Source: Priestia megaterium
GTDB taxonomy: Bacteria; Bacillota; Bacilli; Bacillales; Bacillaceae_H
DNA: 64,000 nt
Assembly: GCF_009497655.1 (NCBI RefSeq)
Contig: NZ_CP023319.1
Location: 5,001-69,000, forward strand
Reading direction: 5' to 3'
Made by a program: the position numbers and the translations under genes. Below the pieces are notes generated by a model. That model made no database searches, had not been told where the DNA came from, and saw nothing but the letters and a program-made list of their open reading frames with translations. Positions 1-8,928 of this stretch are shown here, in pieces. Numbering within the stretch: position 1 is the stretch's first letter; every line of letters starts with the position of its first letter.

Positions 1-604
<604 letters not shown>

Positions 605-701
605 TGTTTGACTTGCTCATTTAAAAAATAAAAATTAACGTTGACGTTTGTCGCTTTGTTCAGTTTTCAAAGTTCAAGCGCCGCCCTTAAGCGACTTTAA
701 T

Positions 702-730
702 ATCATAACAATCCATTAAACAAATGTCAA
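702..730 (-). promoter_or_regulatory. rrn promoter P2 (sigma-A)
   Basis: Read on the minus strand: a perfect -35 TTGACA (725-730), 17 bp spacer and -10 TATGAT (702-707). The leader between it and 16S holds a conserved Bacillus rrn block with the box A-like core TTTGAAAACTGAAC (about 663-676). It is the promoter nearest to 16S, in the usual tandem P1-P2 arrangement. Confidence 0.9.
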
Positions 731-782
731 TAACTTTTTTAAAAATCGTTATCAACGCTTTCTCTCTTAACGACGCTTTACC

Positions 783-811
783 ATTATAATTCACTTATTT
801 TTAAAAATCAA
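783..811 (-). promoter_or_regulatory. rrn promoter P1 (sigma-A)
   Basis: Minus-strand TTGATT (806-811), 17 bp spacer, TATAAT (783-788), 81 bp upstream of P2. An A/T-rich stretch at 812-840 just upstream could be an UP element. Two intact promoters suggest the plasmid-borne operon is transcribed. Confidence 0.85.
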
Positions 812-994
812 TAGTTTTTTATTTTTTATTTTAGTTGTATTTTGATCTCCTACCTGAATTGGTAACGATTATATTTCAGTTGTAAAATTTATAACTCAAC
901 CCAAAATAAGAGATTTGATGAAATAGTGTTCCATAGCTTAAACGAGACTTAATTAAGGTACCATACCCTTCAGAATATATGTTGAAACAAGAAA

Positions 995-1022
995 AAAGCA
1001 AAAAGATTAATCTTTTTGCTTT
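995..1022. terminator. perfect palindromic terminator
   Basis: A 28-nt perfect palindrome (14-bp arms, 995-1008 and 1009-1022) with A-run and T-run flanks. It lies about 40 bp past the stop of the minus-strand Cys/Pro-repeat gene and separates it from the rrn promoters. Confidence 0.75.
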
Positions 1023-1061
1023 AAATTAACTATTGCTCTATTCTATAAAAAATAAAAACGA

Positions 1062-1214
1062 TTAGTCTTTAGAAGTACAAGGTATATTAGGTACACAATT
1101 TGGAACGTCAGGTACACAGTTTGGTATCTTAGGCATACAGTTTGGCACTTTAGGTAGACAATGCGGTATCTTAGGCATACAACGTGGAACATCAGGTATA
1201 CATCTTGGCATCAT
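1062..1214 (-). CDS. 50-residue Cys/Pro heptad-repeat peptide
   Basis: A short gene of 50 codons. After MMPR, the whole peptide is an exact seven-residue repeat of the form C-hydrophobic-P-(D/K/N)-(V/I)-P-(N/R/H): CIPDVPR, CMPKIPH, CLPKVPN, CMPKIPN, CVPDVPN, CVPNIP, then CTSKD. Seven cysteines recur every seven residues. An SD-like AGAGGG precedes the ATG (1212-1214), a sigma-K-like element lies upstream and a palindromic terminator downstream, so all gene signals are present. The codons for the repeat vary at third positions, which argues for selection on the peptide. No family is recognised. A disulfide-linked spore coat or exosporium structural peptide is the most economical guess, from the promoter and neighbours. 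Confidence 0.75.
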   Translation of the reverse strand: MMPRCIPDVPRCMPKIPHCLPKVPNCMPKIPNCVPDVPNCVPNIPCTSKD

Positions 1215-1244
1215 TTTTGTCCCTCTTTTCAATATTCATTTACT

Positions 1245-1288
1245 TATTATATGTATAAACCTAAGGACAAGCTTGTACGCTCGTCCAA
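1245..1288 (-). promoter_or_regulatory. sigma-K-like promoter of the Cys/Pro peptide
   Basis: Minus strand: upstream half TTGGACGAGCGT, then ACAAGC (1271-1276), 17 bp, and -10 CATATAATA (1245-1253), which fits the sigma-K pattern CATAnnnTA. The same arrangement recurs before at least six other genes in the window. Confidence 0.55.
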
Positions 1289-1631
1289 TATCATAGAAAT
1301 TTTTCTAACTTAATATATTGACGCAGATAGAAATAAACTTAGTATAATTCCTTAAATCGCATAATCTTCAATTAACGTAATTCATTCAAAGAAATTAGAA
1401 TCATTCAGTTCAATAATTTTTATCATGTCTAAATAGGTGCAACCTCTTTTTTTTCTTAATCCATAACCTTTCTAATAATAAAAATTTCTTTTCTAAAACA
1501 TATTTATTACAAACAATACCTTTAACAACCTTGGCATATATTTTTTAGTTACTAGATAACTCACCCAAGAGTTTGTCCTATTTTCACATATACTAATATT
1601 AGAAATCTAACCTTTATTGGGAGTGAAATAC
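1289..1631. other. intergenic region between divergent genes
   Basis: AT-rich 343 bp between the divergent Cys/Pro peptide and FAD oxidase. I see no ORF with a ribosome binding site and no strong sigma-A promoter. The promoter of the oxidase must lie here. Confidence 0.4.
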
Positions 1632-2972
1632 ATGTCAACACCGTTAACAGGACGAGTCATCTTTAAGGGAGATCCTGGCTATCAACAAGCGATTAAGAAC
1701 TGGAACCCTTATGTTGATGTCTATCCTCTTGTCTTTGTTTTTGCACAAAATTCTTACGATGTCAGTAATGCTATTAAATGGGCTCAGGAAAATAAAGTAC
1801 CTTTACGTGTCAGAAGCGGACGCCATGCTTTAGATAAGAACCTTTCAGTAGTAAATGGCGGAATTGTTATTGATGTAAGTGACATGAATAGAGTTTGCCT
1901 TGATAAAAAAAGTGAGATTGCAACGGTTCAAACAGGAATTCACGTGGGTCCACTTGTAAAGATGCTAGCTCGAGAAGGCTTTATGGCTCCGTTTGGAGAT
2001 AGCCCCACTGTTGGAATTGGAGGAATTACGATGGGAGGAGGATTTGGAGTAGTCTCACGATCAATTGGCCTTATAAGCGATAACCTTCTTGCCCTGGAAA
2101 CAGTAGATGCCAAAGGCCATATTCTTCAAGCAGACCAATCTTGCAATAAGGACTTATTTTGGGCTTCTAGAGGTGGTGGCGGTGGGAACTTTGGATATAA
2201 TACCGAATACACGTTTAAAGTTCACCGTGCCCCTAAAACTGCAACCGTCTTCAATATTATTTGGCCATGGGATCAATTAGAAACAGTATTTAAAACTTGG
2301 CAAGAATGGGCACCATTTGTAGACGAACGATTAGGGTGCATACTTGAGATTTACAGCAAAGTAAATGGTTTGTGTCATGCAGAAGGGATTTTCTTAGGTT
2401 CAAAAAAAGAACTGACTAAATTGTTAAAGCCTTTACTAAATGCTGGAACCCCAACACAAACAGTTATAGAAACATTGTCCTATCCAGATGCTATAGATTT
2501 CTTAGACCCTGACGAACCAATCCCTGGCAGATCCGATCAGAGTGTTAAATTTTCATCGGCTTGGGGACTTGATCTGTGGTCCGAAGAGCCTATTTCATTT
2601 ATGAAAAAGTTTTTAGAAGAAGCTACTGGTACAGAAGCCAATTTCTTTTTTATAAATTGGGGTGGTGCTCTAAGCAGAGTACCAAGTAATGAAACAGCCT
2701 TCTTTTGGCGCCGTCCATTGTTTTATACAGAATGGACATCTAGTTGGGAAAATAAATCCCAAGAAGCTTCCAATCTTGCATCAGTTGAAAAAGTACGTCA
2801 GCTAATGAAACCATATGTAAAAGGGTCCTATGTTAATGTTCCAGACCAAAATATTGAAAAGTTCGGAAAAGCATATTATGGGTCAAACTTCGCAAGACTT
2901 CGAGAAATAAAGGCTAAATATGATCCTGAAAATTTATTTCATTTCCCTCAAAGCATCCCACCATCTTGTTAA
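1632..2972 (+). CDS. FAD-dependent oxidase, BBE/CotQ-like
   Basis: A 446-residue member of the FAD-linked oxidase (berberine-bridge-enzyme-like) family. The PCMH-type FAD domain shows RSGRH with the predicted histidyl-FAD residue near His65, and GDSPTVGIGG near 123-132. Ser stands where bicovalent members have Cys, so a single covalent link to FAD is expected. The C-terminal BBE segment ends with YYGSN, KYDPENLFHF and QSIPP, which fix the FAD pocket. Bacillus homologues include the spore-coat protein CotQ (YvdP) and YgaK; substrates are not known. I chose ATG 1632 because GGGAG lies 9-10 nt upstream; an earlier in-frame TTG at 1617 overlaps that site. No signal peptide is visible. A terminator follows, so it is probably monocistronic. 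Confidence 0.88.
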   Translation: MSTPLTGRVIFKGDPGYQQAIKNWNPYVDVYPLVFVFAQNSYDVSNAIKWAQENKVPLRVRSGRHALDKNLSVVNGGIVIDVSDMNRVCLDKKSEIATVQTGIHVGPLVKMLAREGFMAPFGDSPTVGIGGITMGGGFGVVSRSIGLISDNLLALETVDAKGHILQADQSCNKDLFWASRGGGGGNFGYNTEYTFKVHRAPKTATVFNIIWPWDQLETVFKTWQEWAPFVDERLGCILEIYSKVNGLCHAEGIFLGSKKELTKLLKPLLNAGTPTQTVIETLSYPDAIDFLDPDEPIPGRSDQSVKFSSAWGLDLWSEEPISFMKKFLEEATGTEANFFFINWGGALSRVPSNETAFFWRRPLFYTEWTSSWENKSQEASNLASVEKVRQLMKPYVKGSYVNVPDQNIEKFGKAYYGSNFARLREIKAKYDPENLFHFPQSIPPSC

Positions 2973-3020
2973 TTACTCAAAATTCAATCAAGCCTCAACC
3001 TATACAACTGAATATTTAAT

Positions 3021-3066
3021 ATAGAAAGAACTATTGACGGAAAAAAGCAGCAATAGTTCTTTCTAT
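3021..3066 (+). terminator. terminator of the FAD oxidase gene
   Basis: 16-bp perfect stem (3021-3036 with 3051-3066), 14-nt loop, then TTTAAA. It lies 49 bp after the stop codon. Confidence 0.75.
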
Positions 3067-3466
3067 ATTTAAACCCTATATAGTATAGAAATCTCTTCAA
3101 TACAATGGCCTGTATATCACACATAAAAATCTTTCACCTTAAAAAATTTATCCAAATATATGAAAAAGAGCTTTACTATTACATATAACCCCTAAACCCC
3201 CTTGGCTTTTATAACAGGCTGTTTTAGAAGTCGTAGTTTCCTTAGGAAGGAAATGTTCATCCAATTAGATCTTTTAACAATAAAAACACCCCTTGTACAT
3301 TTAAATGTACTTACTCTCGTATCACAACAGCCACTAGACCTAATATGAAAGGCTCTTTTTACCAAATATAGGCTTTTTCATATTGCAGCTTGTCTACCTA
3401 TGAATACACTATTAATGAGTAAAAGTGAATTTACTCACGTCTTCTCCCTAACTTATCAGAAAAGAG
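3067..3466. other. 400-bp AT-rich intergenic region
   Basis: No ORF with a ribosome binding site on either strand. It must hold the promoter of the gene starting near 3467; a possible late-sporulation -10-like CTATTAATG lies near 3409, but support is weak. Confidence 0.35.
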
Positions 3467-3748
3467 GTGATCGAAATAGAAAGGAATAATTCTCATCATA
3501 ATAAAAAATCTAATTGCAGCTCAAAAAACAAAAAGAAAAAAAGAGAAAAAAACTGCACCTATATTAGCATTTATATTTATAACCATGCAGAAACTGGAGG
3601 ACAGATTAGTGGTAACCACAGTCAAAATGCTAATCAGGGCGGTCAGGTTGCTAAACATGGGGGACAAAATGCGAACCAAGACGGTGTAATTGTTAAAGAA
3701 TGTGGAAGAAGAAATAAAAATGCTAAAGTAAAAAAAGTTCAGTTTTGA
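3467..3748 (+). CDS. small basic Gly/Asn/Gln-rich protein, spore-surface candidate
   Basis: About 90 residues. The N-terminal third is very basic (KNKKKKREKN); the rest is rich in G, N and Q with loose repeats (GGQISGNHSQNANQ, GGQVAKHGGQNANQ). There is no signal peptide or membrane segment. The GTG at 3467 lies inside the near-perfect SD AAGAGGTGATC, so it is an unlikely initiator. The first codon at a suitable distance is ATA at 3476, a pattern seen in three other genes here. No family is recognised. Composition and neighbours (coat-like and Lys/Cys-rich small proteins) suggest a structural spore protein. The next gene, at 3821, has the same start layout. Confidence 0.6.
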   Translation: MIEIERNNSHHNKKSNCSSKNKKKKREKNCTYISIYIYNHAETGGQISGNHSQNANQGGQVAKHGGQNANQDGVIVKECGRRNKNAKVKKVQF

Positions 3749-3820
3749 AGAGAAGTGAAGAAAAAACCATTCTAATAATATCTCGCAAGATCCCTCTAAA
3801 ATATAAGAGGTATAGAAAAG

Positions 3821-4063
3821 GTGATTAAAATACAAACATATTATATGAAGTATAATTTTAAAAATGGTATGTATTATGTAGACAAGTCCTTCCCACAAAA
3901 AAAGAAGAAAAGAAGTGTAAGTATTAATCCCCCAGCAGAAACAGCCAGTAAGAACCCTAATTCTAAAATAGCTACTCATGCTTATAACGTAGGAATGGGA
4001 TTTACAAACACTGAGATAATTTCTTCAAGGATAATTGTAATAGATGGCGGTATGAAGTTTTAG
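3821..4063 (+). CDS. small Lys-rich protein with YYV...P-KKKK N-terminus
   Basis: About 80 residues of unknown function. The N-terminus (MYYVDKSFPQKKKKRS) resembles that of the Ena-like protein encoded at 33636-34148 (VYYVEAAYPSKGSYNKKK), so the two may share a targeting or anchoring segment. The GTG at 3821 falls inside the SD AAAAGGTGATT; ATA at 3830 has the correct spacing, while ATG at 3845 is too far from any SD. No signal peptide. It follows the basic gene by 72 bp on the same strand and may be cotranscribed. No obvious terminator follows. Confidence 0.55.
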   Translation: MIKIQTYYMKYNFKNGMYYVDKSFPQKKKKRSVSINPPAETASKNPNSKIATHAYNVGMGFTNTEIISSRIIVIDGGMKF

Positions 4064-4179
4064 CTAGTATGAAAACTCCATTATATGTAAGGGCTTAAAA
4101 GAGATTTCATATAACAATTCCCTCTTAAAGTCCTTATTTTCAATCACAAAAAAAGATTAAATGAAAATGATTAAATAGT

Positions 4180-4210
4180 ACAAGCCTTTGCTTAAAACTT
4201 ACATATAATA
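4180..4210 (+). promoter_or_regulatory. sigma-K-like promoter
   Basis: ACAAGC (4180-4185), 16 bp spacer, CATATAATA (4202-4210), 61 bp before the ATG at 4272. It matches the element shared by several other genes in the window. Confidence 0.6.
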
Positions 4211-4271
4211 AATTAAATATAGATTCATATGATCTGTATTTAATTTGGTATAGCAAGGGGGGACACCGCGT

Positions 4272-4460
4272 ATGATTCCAGAGGTTTTGAGAATTCTTGA
4301 TCCTGGCACACCGATTGCAAGTGTACTTTTAAGCGGTACTCAAATTAATAACGTTATTTTTTCAAGCTTCGATGAGGCAAGATCTTTAGCTTATTTCGCT
4401 ACTTCAGCAGGAGTGATTGTTTTAGACGCTGAAGAAATCCAAGGTCTGCAAACAGCTTAA
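4272..4460 (+). CDS. 62-residue hypothetical small beta protein
   Basis: ATG with an unusually strong GGGGGG-type SD (4257-4262). The product alternates short hydrophobic strands (SVLLSG, NNVIFSS, GVIVLDA) and has no signal peptide, compatible with a small Lsm-like beta barrel. No family is recognised with certainty. Its LDPGTPIASVLLSGTQ segment resembles the C-terminus of the 44-residue peptide at 18051 (PDPGVVSIILSHTQ). The sigma-K-like promoter suggests late mother-cell expression. Confidence 0.7.
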   Translation: MIPEVLRILDPGTPIASVLLSGTQINNVIFSSFDEARSLAYFATSAGVIVLDAEEIQGLQTA

Positions 4461-4484
4461 TTATTTAAATTAGGACAAGCATTT

Positions 4485-4516
4485 AGTAGGGAAGCTTGAA
4501 AGTATGCTTCCCTACT
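4485..4516 (+). terminator. hairpin after the 62-residue gene
   Basis: 11-bp perfect stem (4485-4495 with 4506-4516) and 10-nt loop. The downstream T-run is weak, so termination is inferred from its position 25 bp after the stop. Confidence 0.5.
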
Positions 4517-4612
4517 GTCTAAATATATATTAGATACAACTTTAAGAGATATAACTATTCATTTAGAACAAAAACAAAGATTGTAGGCCTAAAGGTTCTA
4601 ACACAAACTTAA

Positions 4613-5023
4613 TTACATAATATGTAAGTTTCTATACATCTTATATTTACCAATGCCTTTCCAAAGCCCATAATAAAGAATTTGCTTTGTATAGGTAGTA
4701 AAATCACTTAAATGTTTGTCCAAAATTTGCTGAAGAATATCTTGATTAATGGCTTGATAATCGTGAACAGCAATATTTTTGAAACCTACCATAGCTTTCA
4801 TTCTATAAACAATCTCGCTTGTAATAATAGATTGAGACTCCTACATGTCAAAAGCTTCTCTGCTCGTTTTGGGAAAACCCAAACGTTCTTCAGCTACAAT
4901 GTGCATCGCTAAATCAATAAAAGCTTGGCAAGCGCGTTGTATATTTAAAATAATAGAGTCCTGTTTCGTATAATCCAGTAAGTTTTGGAAATTTTGCTGG
5001 TATACGTGTAGGACATATTGCAT
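4613..5023 (-). pseudogene. HepT-like (DUF86) toxin gene, interrupted by a stop codon
   Basis: The minus-strand frame encodes a HepT/DUF86 HEPN-type ribonuclease toxin: DYTKQDSIILNIQRAC, IDLAMHIVAEERLG, SREAFD, then VGFKNIAVHDYQ, with the RN...H-like catalytic end given as KNIAVH. An in-frame TAG at 4841-4843, where the family has a leucine (AFDLL to AFDM-stop), splits it; reading resumes in the same frame. A TTG-to-TAG change would explain it. The N-terminal 20 or so residues of the family are also missing. No MntA-type nucleotidyltransferase antitoxin gene is intact nearby. A broken HepT is consistent with loss of its antitoxin. Read-through or sequencing error are alternatives. Confidence 0.75.
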
Positions 5024-5040
5024 GTTTCAATCACATTTAT

Positions 5041-5070
5041 TTTATTTAAAATGATATCATTTTAAATAAA
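5041..5070. repeat. 30-bp perfect palindrome
   Basis: TTTATTTAAAATGAT followed by its exact reverse complement, 17 bp upstream of the broken HepT reading frame. The position fits an operator for a lost toxin-antitoxin or metal-type regulator; there is no T-run supporting a terminator. Confidence 0.7.
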
Positions 5071-5226
5071 TACTCCCAGTCTCATCTACTTTCTGCAGTA
5101 CACCTTTGCACACACCTTTGCACACACCTTTAAAGCCTTCATTTGCTCATTCATACGCAGCGTGTCATCATCTGAATAAATAACAATGCCTGTCGTATAA
5201 TTTTGGCTAATGGCTTTTCTCATACA

Positions 5227-5346
5227 CAAAATGACGTAGAACAACCTGTAGGAAATCAGGGCATTAAAGAAGGCAAAATTGCAGATTTAGAACACGTTTC
5301 TGGACCTTTAGATGACGATGATCTCGAAGAATTTAGCGATTTTTAA
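5227..5346 (+). pseudogene. 3' remnant of an unidentified gene
   Basis: The plus-strand frame ending at TAA 5344-5346 encodes an acidic tail with NQGIKEGKIADLEHVSGPLD then DDDLEEFSDF, and a good terminator follows at once. No start codon with an SD exists; the frame opens after a TGA at 5173-5175. It looks like the 3' end of a gene whose 5' part was lost. The family is not recognised. The stretch 5071-5226 before it holds three tandem copies of CACCTTTGCACA (about 5100-5132) and nothing else I can identify. Confidence 0.5.
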
Positions 5347-5351
5347 AGACT

Positions 5352-5383
5352 AAGCCACTAGATATACTAGTGGCTTTCTTTCT
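5352..5383 (+). terminator. terminator after the gene remnant
   Basis: 10-bp stem AAGCCACTAG / CTAGTGGCTT (5352-5361, 5367-5376) with loop ATATA and the tail TCTTTCT. Its presence supports the preceding fragment as a genuine gene end. Confidence 0.8.
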
Positions 5384-5583
5384 AATTACAAATTTGGTGC
5401 TTTAAAGCGAGACATAACACTCATTATCTAAAGATAAATTAGTAATATGACAGATAGGATAACTTTTCACTTTTAATAACTCTCTTAAAATACACAATTA
5501 TTTGTTTAAATAAAGACTCTGTCCAAGCCCTTTTAATGCATCGTGAATACTCTATAAAGAGTGCGATTTCTAGGAGGGAACAA

Positions 5584-6831
5584 ATGCTTCATTTATTAAC
5601 TACTACTTTATCAGTTTCTGTTGTTATCCTGTTGTTTTATGCAGTGAAATATATTATTAAGATTTTAAAACAACAATCAGTCAAAAACCTAAAAACCATT
5701 CCAATAAAAAAGGCATCACCACTATTTAAGCGCCGTATCAACGCTAGTACTAAGGAATTTACAGCTGATGATTTTCAGAACTCAAACCAAATCATTGTAA
5801 AGTTCAAAAAGAATGTGTGCTTTGAAAAACAAGTAAATATTCATCGTAAGAATAAATGTACACTGATATATCACAACAAAGATCTTGATTTTCAGGTCTT
5901 ACATTCTAAAAAAAAGATTAATGACTTAATTAAACGCTATAGTGAATTAACTGAAGTAGAATACGCAGAACCAGATTATACATTTAAAGCTTCATATACC
6001 CCGAATGACCCCTTTTTTCCTTATCAATATGGTCCTCAGAAGGTACAAGCCCCAGATGCTTGGGATGTTACTACTAGTAATGGAAATATAAAAATTGCTA
6101 TTGTAGACACGGGAATTCAGTTAAATCACCCTGAACTATCTATTAAGCTTTGGCCTGGCTATAATTTTGTAGATGGAAATCTAGTTCCTAACGACGGTAA
6201 TGGACACGGAACTCACGTAGCAGGCATAGCTGCAGCCCTTACAGAGAATGGTTTAGGCATTGCAGGAATGGCTCCGTCAGCATCAATAATACCCGTTCGT
6301 GCTCTTGACAACAGTGGAAATGGTCTATTGAGTAACATTGCAAATGCAATTACCTATTCAACAAATGCAGGAGCAAAAGTTATTAATTTGAGCCTAGGTT
6401 CAACTCAAAGTTCAATCACTTTAGAGAATGCCGTGAATTACGCTTGGAGCCAAGGAGTAGTAGTTATAGCTGCAGCCGGAAACGAAGCTTCTAGTACCCC
6501 AACATACCCAGCTGCTTATCAAAATGTAATCGCTGTGGCCTCTACAGATAGCAATGATCAAAAATCTGATTTTTCCAATTTTGGCACTTGGGTAGATGTT
6601 GCTGCTCCAGGTTCAACAATTTTGTCTACTTATATAGGCAGCTATTACGCATATCTAAGCGGTACTTCTATGGCTGCCCCTCATGTTTCAGGACTTGCAG
6701 CCTTGCTAGCAGCTCAGGGAAAAACCAATCTCCAAATTAGAAATACTATTCAATCCACGTGCGATGTAGTACCAGGTACAGGATTATACTGGACTTATGG
6801 AAGAATTAATGCAAATCGAGCAGTTCGCTAG
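5584..6831 (+). CDS. membrane-anchored subtilisin-like serine protease (S8)
   Basis: 415 residues from ATG 5584, chosen because AGGAGG lies 6 nt upstream; an earlier in-frame ATG at 5536 lacks an SD. One N-terminal membrane segment (about residues 4-27) with a basic flank suggests an uncleaved anchor. A prodomain of the inhibitor-I9 type follows (about 60-135). The catalytic domain shows the triad: Asp175 in IAIVDTG, His208 in GHGTHVAG and Ser362 in GTSMAAPHV, with oxyanion Asn300 in AAAGN. It resembles thermitase and related Bacillus subtilases. It precedes two DUF1796 genes, and could process spore-surface or forespore proteins, but this is inference. A terminator follows. Confidence 0.92.
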   Translation: MLHLLTTTLSVSVVILLFYAVKYIIKILKQQSVKNLKTIPIKKASPLFKRRINASTKEFTADDFQNSNQIIVKFKKNVCFEKQVNIHRKNKCTLIYHNKDLDFQVLHSKKKINDLIKRYSELTEVEYAEPDYTFKASYTPNDPFFPYQYGPQKVQAPDAWDVTTSNGNIKIAIVDTGIQLNHPELSIKLWPGYNFVDGNLVPNDGNGHGTHVAGIAAALTENGLGIAGMAPSASIIPVRALDNSGNGLLSNIANAITYSTNAGAKVINLSLGSTQSSITLENAVNYAWSQGVVVIAAAGNEASSTPTYPAAYQNVIAVASTDSNDQKSDFSNFGTWVDVAAPGSTILSTYIGSYYAYLSGTSMAAPHVSGLAALLAAQGKTNLQIRNTIQSTCDVVPGTGLYWTYGRINANRAVR

Positions 6832-6902
6832 CATTAAACTTTAAAGAATTCATCTATTGCGGGTGTTAACAATTTTATTTAACACAGGTCTATAAAGGGT
6901 AT

Positions 6903-6937
6903 AAAAAGCGCTGAAACCCCGATTATCAGTGCTTTTT
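6903..6937 (+). terminator. terminator of the subtilase gene
   Basis: 12-bp stem with one wobble pair (6903-6914 with 6926-6937), ending in TTTTT, 72 bp after the stop codon. Confidence 0.8.
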
Positions 6938-7043
6938 ATATTATAAGAGCAACTTACTGAATAACCATGTACATGTATGTCTTCTAAGTAAATCTACCAA
7001 TCAAATATGTGTATATAAAAATTTAAATAATAGGAGAATTAAT

Positions 7044-7724
7044 GTGAATTTACAGGATGTTAAAGGGCAATATGATTTAATCATTAGCTTAGGTAGTGCT
7101 TGTAATCCTGCACTACAACTGAATCGATTAAATTTGAGAAGTTTTACCTCAAGTCCACTTGACTGGAGCTATTCTCCGTATCTTTCAGATGTAAATAGAC
7201 TACTTCAGAATAAGTTTAATGGATTTATGCAGATTGAGAATATGAGTTTAGTAGATGACAGCGGAGATTATGTATATTTTAATGATAAAATGCTTAGATT
7301 TCCTCATCAAAATCTATATAAATCAACTAAATCTTATATTATACAGGACACTTATTACAATATCTTCTCAGCTCATGATTTTGCTATAGTGCCTAATAAA
7401 GATTGGACCGATATGTATCCAAAATTCAAAAAAAACCTTGATTACAGAGTTAACAGGTTTATGAAAAAGATGATGAGCAGTAAATCAATTTTGTTTATAA
7501 GGTGGGGAGCTAAATATGAGGAAGCAACTGAATTACAAAAAATCTTATCCTCTCTTACAAAAGCGCAGATTAGAATACTTATCCTTAATCCCGTAGACGG
7601 TATACAGACTCCTACCGAAGTTGACTGGGAAATCAATAATGTATGTATGGTCAATGTACCACTCGATCCAAATAATGTTTTGACTTGGGACTATGTTCTA
7701 GATGGAATATTACTACGTCACTAA
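7044..7724 (+). CDS. DUF1796 putative papain-like cysteine peptidase, copy 1
   Basis: 226 residues starting GTG-AAT-TTA-CAG, with AGGAG 8 nt upstream. It belongs to DUF1796, listed as putative papain-like cysteine peptidases. The conserved SLGSACNPALQL motif holds the candidate nucleophile near Cys20, LDW follows, and the candidate His lies in SAHDF (about residue 111). The C-terminal half has FIRWGAKYEEATEL and a final WDYVLDG. Four divergent paralogues lie in this window (7044, 7877, 12562, 37687). No signal peptide. The family's biology is not characterised; its link to spore-surface and glycosylation genes suggests a role in outer-layer assembly or modification, which is inference. Confidence 0.85.
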   Translation: MNLQDVKGQYDLIISLGSACNPALQLNRLNLRSFTSSPLDWSYSPYLSDVNRLLQNKFNGFMQIENMSLVDDSGDYVYFNDKMLRFPHQNLYKSTKSYIIQDTYYNIFSAHDFAIVPNKDWTDMYPKFKKNLDYRVNRFMKKMMSSKSILFIRWGAKYEEATELQKILSSLTKAQIRILILNPVDGIQTPTEVDWEINNVCMVNVPLDPNNVLTWDYVLDGILLRH

Positions 7725-7819
7725 ATGGACGTTATGTAAAAATCTCTCCCGTTTAGCCTCAGTGTCTTTTTAACTAACACTTTCTTATAAAGATATAGTC
7801 ACTTTGTCCAATCAAATGT

Positions 7820-7849
7820 ACAAGGTTTAGCATTTACTATAATAGAATT
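7820..7849 (+). promoter_or_regulatory. sigma-K-like promoter of DUF1796 copy 2
   Basis: ACAAGG (7820-7825), 15 bp, AATAGAATT (7841-7849), preceded by TTGTCCAATCA at 7805-7815. The TTGTCCAATCA block also precedes DUF1796 copy 4 (37631) and the gene at 23964. Confidence 0.45.
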
Positions 7850-7876
7850 GCTAAATACAAAGGGATGATTATATTG

Positions 7877-8560
7877 AATTTACAGGATATTAAAGGATCT
7901 TATGACTTAATGCTAGGGCTAGGTAGTTGGTGTGGTCCCTCCCTTAATTTAAGAAGGCATAATTGGAGAAGGTTTTCATTCCCTTTAGACTGGATGATAT
8001 CTAATTCAATTGCTGATGTCACTAGGTTGTTAAGAAATAGATTTAGTGGATTTATGGACCTCCAAAATCTGCAGCGAACTGATGGGTATGCTCATTTTCT
8101 TGATGACGGAGTCGCAATTTTCCCTGAAGAAGGTGGAACAGAACCAGTTAATGCTCATTTTATTCACGACATGCATTATAACATTATTTCTGTTCATGAT
8201 TTCCCTATCATTCCAAATGTAGACTGGACTGTAATGTATCCTTCTTATAAAGAAAAGCTTAATCAACGTATCACGAGATTTTTTGAAAAAATTGGGAATA
8301 GCCCCTCTGTTTTATTTATTAGATGGGGAGCAGCTACTCCAGAAGAAGCGATAGAATTAAAGACCACATTATCAGAATTAGTAAACGGTTCATTTAATAT
8401 ACTACTACTTCAACCTCTAGATGGATTAAAAGGCGTAATAGATATGAACTGGACGATTGATGGAATTTGTTCAGTTCAAGTACCTCTAGACAACCCAAAT
8501 GATGAAGCTGTTTGGGACTATGTACTGAGTGGATTAAGTATAACTAATTTTTGGGCGTAA
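7877..8560 (+). CDS. DUF1796 putative papain-like cysteine peptidase, copy 2
   Basis: 227 residues. TTG 7877 is chosen because TTG-AAT-TTA-CAG-GAT aligns exactly with the start of copy 1 and AAAGGG lies upstream at proper spacing; the ATG at 7865 overlaps that SD. Candidate Cys in GLGSWCGPSLNL and His in SVHDFPIIPN are kept, as are FPLDW and FIRWGAATPEEA. It is more like copy 4 (37687) than like copies 1 and 3. Its own promoter-like element lies upstream and a terminator follows at 8613, so it seems transcribed separately from copy 1. Confidence 0.85.
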   Translation, partial: NLQDIKGSYDLMLGLGSWCGPSLNLRRHNWRRFSFPLDWMISNSIADVTRLLRNRFSGFMDLQNLQRTDGYAHFLDDGVAIFPEEGGTEPVNAHFIHDMHYNIISVHDFPIIPNVDWTVMYPSYKEKLNQRITRFFEKIGNSPSVLFIRWGAATPEEAIELKTTLSELVNGSFNILLLQPLDGLKGVIDMNWTIDGICSVQVPLDNPNDEAVWDYVLSGLSITNFWA

Positions 8561-8612
8561 TTCCCACAACTATTTTCATACAATTTTATGTAATAAGAAT
8601 AAAATTAAGCAC

Positions 8613-8655
8613 CAAAGACCTTGTTTCTTTTTAAAAAGGAAGCAAGGTCTTTTCT
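8613..8655 (+). terminator. terminator after DUF1796 copy 2
   Basis: Long stem AAAGACCTTG...CAAGGTCTTTT (about 18 bp with mismatches) ending in TTTTC, 53 bp after the stop. Confidence 0.8.
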
Positions 8656-8928
8656 GATTTTCAACCCCCTGTATTTACTCTTTAAATATTCGTACTTGAC
8701 GGCCTAAAATATAAGATTTTAGCCCCTAGAAGAGAACTTACAGAGAAAGATTTAAACATTGAACCACAAAAAAGCAGCCATCATTCTTATTAATTTAAAG
8801 AGGAAGGCTTATTATTTTAGACTTATCACTTTTTATTGGGAAGATTAATAGATTAGCCTATAGCAAGAAAAAAGGAAAAGCATATTTTAATAAATAAGGG
8901 GCCGAATGCGAATTAGGAGAGGGTAATT
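8656..8928. other. upstream region of the sugar-nucleotide operon
   Basis: 273 bp without a credible ORF. A CATATTTTA (8881-8889) fits CATAnnnTA, but no clear -35 partner is seen. Confidence 0.35.

Noticed and set aside
3521-3979. 152-codon minus-strand frame over the two small Lys-rich genes
   Set aside because: Antisense to A-rich Lys codons, giving Phe/Leu-rich nonsense; no SD.
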